Part shown: positions 54,912-64,000 of the stretch, in pieces
Numbering within the stretch: the stretch's first letter is position 1
How the letters are laid out: each line of letters begins with the position of its first letter
Assembly: GCA_021307315.1 (NCBI GenBank)
Contig: JAJSPD010000058.1
Coordinates: 124,001-188,000 of the forward strand
Length of the DNA stretch: 64,000 nucleotides
From: Bisporella sp. PMI_857
Taxonomy: Eukaryota; Ascomycota; Leotiomycetes; Helotiales; Helotiaceae
Direction of reading: 5' to 3'
Notes under the pieces: model-generated
Databases searched by the model: none
What the model saw: the letters and a program-made list of their open reading frames with translations, nothing else
What the model was told of the DNA's origin: nothing
Translations under genes and position numbers: made by a program

Positions 54912-57900
54912 TCACCAATCCAAATATTTTGGGTCTTCCAAAGCTGAAATGCCCCTTGACAGACGTGCCATTGCAGGCTCAATCGTGACTTTTTCCATTT
55001 TCAAACGACTCTTTTGTCGCATTCTGGTGTAGAAGACGGGACAGTCTTTGCTGTCGCATTTGACCTCATCTAGAGGTGATATCTCCGAGCAACTCCTGCA
55101 AACTTTCTCGAGATCCATGAGCTTCCGCTCTTCAATGTTCAACCTGTTGATTAGTGTCAAGAGGGAGAGGGGCTCGTCCATCGAACAGTTGAGACAGATA
55201 GAATACTCTGTTTCGAGCTTTTCGCGGCACACCAAACAAGATGATGACTTCATATATGATTCCAAAGTTTTCTTGCTTACGCCACTGTCTCTTGAAGGTC
55301 GTTGAATATGTACGCTTACATCAACTTTGCGAACTCGCTGGACTTTAGGCATTTCATCATACCAGTTCCGCACATTCGCTCCCACAAGATTGAATATTCT
55401 CTCTAGGGGAGGAATCAAATTTTTCGAGATGTAGTACTCAGCATCGAGTTCGCTATGGTCATTTTCCAGAAGCTCTTCTGGAGCAACACATCGATCAATC
55501 AGTCTCGCCCCCGGTGCCCCAGTTATAACAACATACGGAACACGTTCTCCATACTGGGGTTCTGCTCGAGCGTCCTCCAGCATCCGCTTAGTACTAATAA
55601 GGGCACCAGGGGGTGGGGGACCTTTATCGCTATATGTACCTAGCCTGACCTCTTTCGCAAAGCAGAAATCTTGGATAGAGACTGAACCTCTCATGATTTT
55701 ATCGCACTGATTTTGAAAATAGTTCTTGACTTGACTGAGATCAGACGTTCTGAACAATATCTTCAGCGCCTTTTCTTCAATTTTTTGCTCCGCTGGGGTG
55801 CCGTCTCGGCGGACTGTCTCAATACCTTTCGCGTCAAAGTCTGGCTCTGTTTGGTTTCTGTGCTCATACTTGAAACCTACGTAGCGCTTCTTCGCAAGTA
55901 AAACACATGGATGATATACCTTCTCGAATTTGAGCTTCACAGGCCGTGGATTCATGTTCGTGACTGTCTTTGCAATTTCTTCGCCGATATCAAATGCTTG
56001 GTCCTTCGTTCGCCCCTTCAGATAAACAAAGAGGCTGTCCGTGTCGCCATAGACTACTTCAGCACCCCAGCGATTGACAGAATGAATAAGTGCAACGGCC
56101 TTTTCAAGAGTCTCCCGTGCAGTCTGCACAATGCTATCGGCGATCTCAGAGCATGGCATACGGCCTGAGAACGATGCAGACGTGTAACCATAAGTAACAT
56201 TTGCGATCAACTTCAAGGCCAATTGCCTATTATTGAGTAAACGTTGCAGAGCTTTATCGTTTTTGTCGACCTTCATACCACTCTTAACCATAACTCGAGT
56301 CTCTAAGATCTCGCTTAGCATCTTCGCAAGAAGCGATTTTCGGATCTCAGGTCTAGTGTACATCATTCCATTCGGAGCTATATTGATATGATCTTTGAGG
56401 AGTTCAAGAAGCCTTTGTTGTCGTCTAAACTCGGTGAAGCCCATCTTATTGGTGCCTCGCCAATTAACCACTCTTCCAAGAAATGTAGAATAGCAATAAT
56501 TGTAAGCGATCATGACACTAGGATATAGGCTTTGAAAATCAAGGACCAGAAGAGGGCTGTTGTAGAAAGCGCTCTGAGGCTCCATGACAAGGGGTAAACA
56601 TTCCAGAGCGTTTTGACCTCCGACTTGTTTTCTGCTAGGAGATACAAGAATGAAGTTCTCTGGTTTCGCTATTCTGAACATCAACGATTCAACTTTAAAT
56701 TGTGATCCCCGCGAGAAGACGGAAAAGAAATCCACACCTAGCAGACGTGCTTGCTCGCTAGTTCTTGAGATGAGTTCGTTCTTCTCAAGAATTTCTAGGT
56801 CAAGTTGAGCACGCGTTAAATAGTAATTGAGGACTTTGGCCAAATCTCGGGCTTTGCCATTGCAATACCACCTTGTCAAATCAGCCCAAGTAAAATGAGG
56901 AATGCGGCGGTGCAGTAAATGAAACGTAACATTCTCAATCGTGTATTGCAGGAGATTGAGTTCGCTCCTCATTGCTCGCCAAATATTTATCATATGACGA
57001 CCTGTGATGCGAATAGTTGATGTATTATTGAATCCCCACTTATCGTTGTCTTTACCAAATCGTCCATGTGATTGGGTTTTCATCCGGGAGAATTCATCGC
57101 ATAGGTTGTAGTCATACTTGAGGCGGGCTCGTTCAATAAGATATCCCCATGATCCACCATGGACTTCATAACCGGTCAGAATATCAGGGTCATAATTCTT
57201 GACGACCTCAACCATTCGAATCATGAGATCAAGCTCAGATGACTCTTCTTGTACTTCCAAAGCCACTTCTCGGGAGATGTTGGTAGCGATTGACCCATCC
57301 TCAGAGAGAACAACAATCCCTTGATAGGTGCCGTCTGCAGAACCGTCCGGATCAAAAACTTCTTCAGTTGTTTGCAAGCACCAGAACAAACATTGCACTT
57401 CGTCCTCCTCTGGATTTGGTACAAGGCCACCTCTTGTATTGACGTGCACTTCCAGGCTCATTGTACTCATATATTGTGCTTCGTGTTGAATAATATTTGA
57501 AACTTGATTCTGGGTATATTTAAAGCCGTGTTCGTTCTTCTGAGTAGGGCCGTCGATCTGGGACAGACGCCTTCTTCCAGGACTTCGGAAAGGTCGACGA
57601 GGTAGTTGAGTTTTAATTTCACTTGTAGTATACTCAGACTGTCTGTCTTGATACCACAACTCCACTTCTGAGAATGTTGGCGGGGGCTCTATAAGCTCCC
57701 AGCTTCGAAGATTGCAAGACTTTCGTCGATTCGCAGAGACTCTTTCCTCTCTAAGTCTATCTACTACTATGCCTGGCCGCTCTCCAAAGGTTGCCTTGGA
57801 GCCCCCGGTAGGGTCGAATGTCGGAAGGAAAGGGACCGACAAACTTTCAAGCTTGAACTCTCGTCCCGCCCATTCCCTGGGCCGGTCAGGCACGTCAGCT

Positions 57901-60171
57901 TCCTTACTATAGAAGGCATCCTGATATATTACGCTTGGAAGATTAAACTGATCCATTGTTGATGAGACAGTAAGATTAGATGGAGCTGGGTCTTGAAGAA
58001 CCAAAATGCCACATCTATTTGCATCAAGTTCTTCCTGGAGATCCTTGAGAATTAAAGATAATGAACTGGTGGACCTTGTGGCAGTAGATGAAAGTCTCGA
58101 TTGTTGCTCAGAAACGACTAAATCATGAGCATCTGATATTTTCACCAACGGATCAAAAGAGACACGTTTCTTGCTTTCTAGTGGACTAGATTGTGAGGAA
58201 TTCTTTTGGCTTAGTCTAAGTACTGTGTCGGGATCACACGGATCTTTTACGATTGGAAAATTAAGTGGCGTTGTTGGTCTCTCAATAACTCTAGGCGGAT
58301 CCTGCAAGGGATTCTTGACTCCTAGAGCAGGTATGACATGAGGCCCATTTACGGTTGGTTTCCTAGATTTCCGAGGCCAATTCTCCGACTGAAGAGGTAC
58401 GATGTCTTGGGGCTCTTTGGGCACGACACCAGCAAGATCTTTCACATTGCGAGGCGGGATGAGAAGATCGGAGTGATCGGTTTCGACCCTAGATTCTTCG
58501 GCTCTCAGCCGTTTCTGAAGCTGCTCATCATATGTAGTGGGTAGTCCGTGCCGCTTCAAATGCCCAGCTGGAGGCTGCGCCTGCGAACTACTAGCTAGAA
58601 TATGATAAATACCATTTTCTGAAGGATGAGATGCGTCACGAGAATTAGATAAATCGTGCTTTTCGGCGTTTTTGAGAAAACCTTTGACAGGGTCTTGACC
58701 AGGGGTAGCTGAATAATTCAGTGCATCAGCCAGTTTTGCAACAGTTTCTCCCTCGTCCGAATGCTCTTCGCCAAGGCCGGCATCTTCTAGGTCAGGATGC
58801 TTTAACTCAGCAGTGTCCCCTTGTTTTCGCTGTGCCAACTCCATTTCCTTTAGGAGTTCTTCGTCAGAATCGTAAAAATAATCATTATCTTCGTTATCGT
58901 TAGGACGAAAACCTTGGATTTGTTTCTCGTCAACATCTCTATCCCCAATCTCTTCTGCATAATTATCATCTGTATTGGAGGTCAACCCGAGCACAGGACG
59001 CAAATTTTCAGGGAAGAGATCCTCAACAGACTCGAAGCTAGTCTTGACTACTGAATCGAAAGGTATTGGTTGAACAAATGTTTTGAATGATACATGGCTC
59101 TCATGGCTCGTGCTCTTTTCATCTGCAATCAGAGCCATGACCTTCTCTCGATACTCTTCTTCATGGATCCAGCCTCCAAGCTGTGTGTTTCGTGGATCGG
59201 CTGACATGGATATCATGACCTCCGCTGGAAAGGGACTGCTTTCTGGATCTGGGTTGGACATCGTAGACTTACGCCGACGAGTTTCGTCGCGCCATAAGCC
59301 AGCCATGCTGTGAACCAACTTTTCATTTGGAGGAAGCGGATTCAGGCGCTCAATAAAGTTGTGGTGAAGGGGCCGCGGTTTGATGTCATGCCTGTTCAAA
59401 ATATCTTGCACGCAAAGGTCGATTTCAATCGAGCAGTGACTCACTCGCGGGAGAGATGCATCATCAGTCGCGAATTCCGAAGGAATAGAACGGTCATGCC
59501 AGAGATGGGAAAGGTTTGTCAGCTCGTCGTACGCTGGAACCGGTAGTCGAAAGGACACTCTACTACAATCAATATAACCACATCCATAGAGATTGAAGTC
59601 TGTCATCCATTGTAAGAGATATTGAAGATGTGCTTCCAATGGCTGAAACACTTTCTTCATGACAACGCCTTGACGTAAGACATCTCCAAGTCGAGTCATA
59701 ACCATAGGATTTAGCATGTATATTTTCAGGTAATACTTATAGCCGACGTGGAAGCCATAAAACGGTATCCCTTTAACTAGGGTAATTCGTGCCACGAATT
59801 TGGCTTTCCCATCATAAACATTGCGCCTATAGCTAACTGCAAGCGCGTAGTCGATAGAAAGGTGCAAACGATGTATATACGTCCCAACTATTATACCATT
59901 AGCGCAAGGGCCAGGACTGATGTCCAGTGAACAGACCATCGTCCGGATTCAAGCTTCCTGTGTATTCAATGTACAGATAAGGAAAGGCACCATGAATATG
60001 TGCGCAAACCTTTTGCCCAGTCTCTGTAGCACCAAATACCCGTATTACGGGAACTTTCGGTTCTTTGTCAAGCTGCGAGAGCTGGACATTGCTACGAAGT
60101 AGAGGATCGAATTTGGTTGGTGTTGCTTGATAATGATCCACGCAATTGAGACGCACGCGGAAGAGATCCAT
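54912..60171 (-). CDS. REV3: DNA polymerase zeta catalytic subunit (REV3)
   Basis: Two exons, 60171-59937 and 59887-54912, with a 49-bp intron (GTCTGT...ATAATAG) joining NPDDV to GTYIHRLHL. The product is 1736 residues. The N-terminus MDLFRVRLNCVDHYQATPT and VIRVFGATETGQKVCAHIHG are diagnostic. A long acidic, poorly conserved middle part (about residues 230-800) precedes a family B polymerase core. Motif A is DFQSLYPSVMIAYNY (about residue 1190), motif B is NVTYGYTSASFSGRMPC, and motif C is YGDTDS (about 1358). The exonuclease-like domain lacks proofreading acidic residues, as is normal for Pol zeta. The C-terminus has CysA (CLVC...CLNC, about 1630) and CysB (CRSC...CDSKDC, about 1680), which in this family bind zinc and a 4Fe-4S cluster and recruit Pol31/Pol32. 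It acts with Rev7 in nuclear translesion synthesis. Confidence 0.97.
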
Positions 60172-60476
60172 ATCGACAAGAAAATTTAGCCTGCTGGGCG
60201 GGAGTAAACATATGATAACACAAACATCATTAGTAAACAGCAATTATATTGCGCCAATTTGGTGGTGACTTTGGTGATAATTGTGTATGATTTGCGAGCA
60301 ACGCGTTCCAGGACACGAAATCAGGTGGTTACTTGTAAGGTTAATCGACGGATGCCTAAATATCAAGGCTCCCAAACGGACATTCGCCAGATCATTGACA
60401 TCAAGAAGGTTATCTGTGCATCTGCAAATGCCAGTTTGGTAAAGACATTGTACCTTGTCTGACCATACCTTCCAAC
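60172..60476. promoter_or_regulatory. bidirectional promoter between REV3 and SLU7
   Basis: 305 bp separate the two divergent start codons, so they share one promoter region. No TATA box is evident. Confidence 0.6.
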
Positions 60477-61877
60477 ATGCCTCCAGCTGGAACACAACCT
60501 CGAAAGCCCGACCCTCCTTCGGCGGCGAATAAGGAGGCGAATGAATATATTCCATCCTTCATTTCCAAGAAACCCTTCTATATCGGCGAAGATGACGATC
60601 AGAACGATTACTTAGAGCATCAGCGTCTACAGAAAGCACAAGCAGACCAGTCAAAATGGTACGACAGGGGCAAGAAAGCTGGCCCAGCCGCAACAAAGTT
60701 CCGCAAAGGCGCATGCGAAAACTGCGGTGCCATGACCCATAAGACCAAAGAATGCCTGAGCCGACCAAGAGCCAAAGGTGCGAAGTGGACAGGCAAAGAT
60801 ATACAAGCAGATGAAGTGATTCAGGAGGTCAAACTAGGCTGGGATGCGAAAAGAGACAGGTGGAATGGATACGATGCGAAAGATTACATGGCTGTGATCG
60901 AGGACCGCAACCAGTTTGAAGACCTGAAGAAGAAGGCTCAAGCAGCAAAGACGAACGACGGCGAAGACGAGGCTGAAGGCGGAGAAGATGGAGAGAAGTA
61001 CGCCGAGGAGTCTGATATGGGCAGAAAACAAAGCACTGCCACGAGACAGTTACGAATTCGGGAAGATACGGCTAAATACTTGCTAAACTTAGATCTGGAC
61101 TCTGCAAAGTACGACCCCAAGACGAGAGCTATGGTTGACAGTGGTGCTACAGCAGATAAAGCTGCTGCTCTTGTGGCAGAAGAAGGGTTCATGCGGGCTT
61201 CCGGAGATGCTGGCGAGTTTGAAAAAGCTCAGAAGTATGCATGGGAATCGCAAGAGAAGAGTGGGGATACGAATCTCCATCTGCAGGCAAATCCAACGTC
61301 TGGAGAGTATTATCGGCGAAAGGAAAAGGAGGAGGCCGAAGCCAAGCGGATGGCGCACAAGAAGATGTTACTGGAAAAATATGGTGGCGGAGAAGTTAGC
61401 TCTGCAGCTACCAAGCTTCGAAACGCTGCCGTTGTCGATTCCGAGCTATATGTAGAGTACGATGAGTCAGGTGCGGTGAAGGGTGCCCCTAAAGTTGTTG
61501 CGAAGTCTAAGTACGCAGAAGATGTACTGATTAAGAATCATACATCTGTCTGGGGTAGCTGGTGGTCTAATTTTCAGTGGGGTTATGCCTGCTGTCACTC
61601 AATGATCAAAAACAGCTATTGTACAGGTGAAGAAGGCAAGAGAGCCTTCGAAATGGCGGATCGTCTTCGACTTGGTGGAGTCTATGAAGAGGAACAGCCT
61701 GTGGCCACACCTCAGCCTGAACAACCAAAAGAAACTGTGAGCTCAGTTGTCAAGAAGCGCACTATCGAGGAAATGAAGGGAGGTGTTTCGGAAGAGGATA
61801 TGGATAGTTACCGACGGAAACGCGCTATTGTCAATGATCCGATGGCCAATTTCTTGGGCAAGGATGAGCTTTTATAG
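60477..61877 (+). CDS. SLU7: pre-mRNA splicing factor SLU7
   Basis: A single exon of 466 residues from ATG 60477. The N-terminal segment [17 protein letters not shown] is characteristic of Slu7. A CCHC zinc knuckle (Cys80, Cys83, His88, Cys93 in [14 protein letters not shown]) follows, then [11 protein letters not shown] and [14 protein letters not shown]. The acidic stretch around residues 160-185 is low complexity. The C-terminal part contains [15 protein letters not shown] and a VWGSWW block. Slu7 acts in the second catalytic step of splicing, helping 3' splice-site choice in the spliceosome with Prp18. Intron-free in this genome. It ends in [13 protein letters not shown], the usual family C-terminus. 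It is intact in all visible motifs. Confidence 0.97.
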   Translation: MPPAGTQPRKPDPPSAANKEANEYIPSFISKKPFYIGEDDDQNDYLEHQRLQKAQADQSKWYDRGKKAGPAATKFRKGACENCGAMTHKTKECLSRPRAKGAKWTGKDIQADEVIQEVKLGWDAKRDRWNGYDAKDYMAVIEDRNQFEDLKKKAQAAKTNDGEDEAEGGEDGEKYAEESDMGRKQSTATRQLRIREDTAKYLLNLDLDSAKYDPKTRAMVDSGATADKAAALVAEEGFMRASGDAGEFEKAQKYAWESQEKSGDTNLHLQANPTSGEYYRRKEKEEAEAKRMAHKKMLLEKYGGGEVSSAATKLRNAAVVDSELYVEYDESGAVKGAPKVVAKSKYAEDVLIKNHTSVWGSWWSNFQWGYACCHSMIKNSYCTGEEGKRAFEMADRLRLGGVYEEEQPVATPQPEQPKETVSSVVKKRTIEEMKGGVSEEDMDSYRRKRAIVNDPMANFLGKDELL

Positions 61878-62531
61878 CCCCGGTATAGGTTCTAATCACA
61901 AATTTGGAAGCAAACAAGGCTTATAACCTTTAATATTGAGACTGCAGCATCAACTTTAGTTTTTTTTTGGCTAGGCGGCGTTCAGTGGGTGCATAGCAAC
62001 GGCGTCGTTGGATATGGGCATCGATCATATACCCAACGGTCCTGAAAAAGGTACACGTTAACATAATGAATATTGTTTGCTTTGTTTTCAGTTTGCATTA
62101 CTCTAAGGTTTCATCAATAGCACGCATACTTCAGACTCTACTCCGCATATATCCAATAAGAAGTATAACTTCACATAAATGCTTTAGCATCTTGAGGCTA
62201 GTATAATAATGACATTGTAACCCTGGGGTGAAACTGCGACGTATGGAAGACACAAAAAGCATGGGTGGGTTTTGGCTAAAGGAATCTGATTGAGAACCCT
62301 GTTCGAATTCTACCGTGGAACTGTAATGAAAATAAGATTTTGAACACATTATACTTGACCGAGACTCAAAGAATACTTATATCAAGAATGGTTCGTACAC
62401 ATATTGACTTTGATGTGATTTTGGTGATTCTCTATAACGCCGTGGACATCCTTATAGTCACCATCCAGCACCAGAGAATTGCCATTTGCACGCCATAGCT
62501 ACCTCAAATCCACCACTCTTGGTCGTTGCAT
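61878..62531. other. intergenic between convergent SLU7 and uS4 genes
   Basis: 654 bp with presumed 3' UTRs of both genes. A poly-T tract lies at about 61960-61968. No gene. Confidence 0.5.
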
Positions 62532-63476
62532 TTATTCCTCATCCTCTTCCTCATCATCATCTTTCTTCTCAGCGGCCTTAGCCTTCTTTCTGCGAACACG
62601 ACCAGGACGTCCACCACCAAATGGCGAGCTCAAGGCAAAGTCAATGTGCTTTTGGGAATCAAGACGAACAACGAACGAAGGAACATTGACGATTTGCTTT
62701 CCGACACGGATGTGTCTTTGGCGGATGAGAACACGGGCGTGGTGGATGGACTTGGCAAGACCAAGCTTGTAGACGCAGGTTTGCAGGCGACGCTCTAAGA
62801 AATCCTCGATCTTCAAAGCCAACACGTAATCAAGCTTCATACGGGACTCGTCGAGGACACCAACTCGGACAAGACGGCGAATGAGCGCATTACCTTCGAA
62901 GAGGCGCTTGGGGTCTTTCTCCTCAAGGGTGAGCAATTGACTGTCCCATGTTAGATTAATCCAATTCACTCTTCCATGTTTGTGTGTGCGATCATATCCA
63001 ATTGTCATGAATTGTGATTTGCTAGTACCGGGACTCAGTTGAGGGGGACAGTGCTTACCGGGCAGCACGACGGATCTTCGAGAGGGTGAGCTGGACACGC
63101 CAGACCTCACGCTTGTTACGCAAGCCATATTCTCCAACAAGCTTCAGTTCGGAGTCCCTAGGGTATATCAGTGACATGTACAGAGCAAGCTCTTGAACAG
63201 TGGTCCACCTACAGACGAGCGCTCTCGAATGCTGGCAGGCGTTAGTAAAATCATTGAATACCGAGGTCAAGATAGACTTACGACGACGGGGGACTTTGTA
63301 AGTCTTTGAGTACGATCGACTGTTCCTTCAGTCAGCAGAATTCAATGTCTGAAAAGCGGTACGAAAGAGGCGGCCCTAAAGCGTTGACGGATGCTGGTGG
63401 TGCGCGCTTTCTAGAGAGCATCGTGAAGCTTGTCATGATGAATTAAAGTAAAATTATAGAACACTTACGGCGCCAT
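62532..63476 (-). CDS. RPS9: 40S ribosomal protein uS4 (S9)
   Basis: Five exons on the minus strand: 63476-63469 (8 nt, MAP), 63319-63282, 63231-63213 (19 nt), 63157-63059 and 62940-62532. Introns are 149, 50, 55 and 118 bp, all GT-AG, and lengths sum to 573 nt = 190 residues. The protein starts [20 protein letters not shown] and continues [19 protein letters not shown], with the S4 RNA-binding domain in [20 protein letters not shown] and [18 protein letters not shown]. It ends in a lysine-rich and then acidic tail. uS4 binds 18S rRNA early in small-subunit assembly. The micro-exons explain why the frame alone appears incomplete. The short first exon ending two bases into codon 3 is a common ribosomal-gene layout. 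Confidence 0.97.
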
Positions 63477-63778
63477 GATCGCGATTCGATGTTGTCGATG
63501 TTGTCGTGTGGTTCTGCTGAGTTTCAAGAATCGAAGACCAAAATTTACTGTTGGCTTTGTGGCCTTGGCATTCTACTCTAAGACTTTTCGCTTAAAATTT
63601 TAGCGCGCACTACCTCCAGACAACAGAGAACCTCAATGCGATCAATATTCGGGCGTCGACAACAAATTACCGACAAAAAATACGAGAAGTTCTGAGGGCC
63701 AGCTCAGTTCTTTCTGCATCGACCAGATAGTCCAGAAGATACAACAATCCTCAAACCGGTCAATAAATCGCCGTCAAG
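63477..63778. promoter_or_regulatory. bidirectional promoter between uS4 and eL21 genes
   Basis: 302 bp between divergent ribosomal-protein start codons, one small-subunit and one large-subunit, suggesting co-regulated transcription. No clear TATA box. Confidence 0.6.
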
Positions 63779-64000
63779 ATGGGACACCCCGCTGGTCTTC
63801 GTGCTGGTACGAGATATGCCTTCTCGAGGTAATGATGGATCGATTCGCGTTCTGGACACCGTCTAATGATTCGCAGAGACTTCAAGAAGAAGGGTATGAT
63901 CAAGCTGTCTACCTATCTACGCCAATACAAGTGAGTGAAGTCGCAGGTCCACAAGCGAAGAATAAAACTGACGCATCTGCAGAGTAGGAGATATCGTTGA
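63779..64000 (+). CDS. RPL21: 60S ribosomal protein eL21 (L21), 5' part
   Basis: Starts at ATG 63779. Exons 63779-63828, 63877-63930 and 63983 onward, cut by the window end; introns of 48 and 52 bp with GTAATG and GTGAGT donors. The translation MGHPAGLRAGTRYAFSR, then DFKKKGMIKLSTYLRQYK and VGDIVD is the eL21 N-terminus. The full protein is about 160 residues, so roughly 40 are present. It is a component of the cytosolic large ribosomal subunit. Confidence 0.95.

Noticed and set aside
54707..54982. 91-codon minus-strand frame at the 3' end of REV3
   Set aside because: Overlaps the REV3 C-terminus in another frame; REV3 ends normally at 54912 in the expected LDW terminus.

Overview
The window is nuclear DNA of a filamentous ascomycete (Pezizomycotina; class not determinable by eye). 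The coding exons are split by short GT-AG introns, mostly 45-110 bp with CTAAC/CTAAT-like branch sites. The gene content is typical of filamentous fungi: DUF1996, bZIP-DUF3425, HET, NACHT, HeLo, fungal kinases, RING and APH-type relics, plus small secreted proteins. Gene models below were spliced by hand from reading frame and protein-family continuity.

Left part (1-24 kb). A sugar-use pair lies on the minus strand: a GH31 alpha-glycosidase/alpha-xylosidase (732-2954) and an alpha-glucoside-type MFS permease (3738-5354). Both are preceded by clusters of GCGGGG/CCCCGC CreA-like sites. A broken methyltransferase follows, then the most unusual gene of the window: an intact HeLo-domain protein fused to a Ras-like GTPase (8677-10446). 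Next come a secreted DUF1996 protein, a dead NACHT (NLR) gene, a bZIP-DUF3425 regulator, a zinc-type alcohol dehydrogenase, a Gre2-like NAD(P)-dependent reductase and a dead RING-finger gene.

Middle part (24-50 kb) is an accessory, repeat-rich region. It holds a Copia-like LTR remnant, a 357-bp tandem duplication, a six-cysteine secreted protein, a four-pass membrane protein with a one-base frameshift, a reading frame with three in-frame stops, and a seven-pass-type membrane protein. It also holds a broken membrane/coiled gene, a 796-bp almost fully palindromic foldback element with a 7-bp target duplication, an AKR7-like aldo-keto reductase, and a 57-residue secreted peptide gene split by an intron. 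The stretch from 40 to 48.5 kb is a graveyard of APH-like, kinase (two) and HET-domain genes. Several breaks are Trp-to-stop or CAG-to-TAG changes, as expected of C-to-T (RIP-like) decay.

Right part (51-64 kb) turns into conserved housekeeping DNA: a fungal multi-pass membrane protein, two inverted 173/174-bp TA-flanked MITEs, then REV3 (DNA polymerase zeta catalytic subunit) divergent from SLU7 (splicing factor), and ribosomal protein uS4 (S9) divergent from eL21 (L21, cut by the window edge).

Links between genes: GH31 and the permease plausibly take up and hydrolyse an alpha-linked oligosaccharide under carbon catabolite repression. HeLo-Ras, NACHT and HET genes all belong to families used in fungal self/non-self recognition and regulated cell death, so the left and middle parts look like an evolving immune/incompatibility neighbourhood in which HeLo-Ras is the surviving member.
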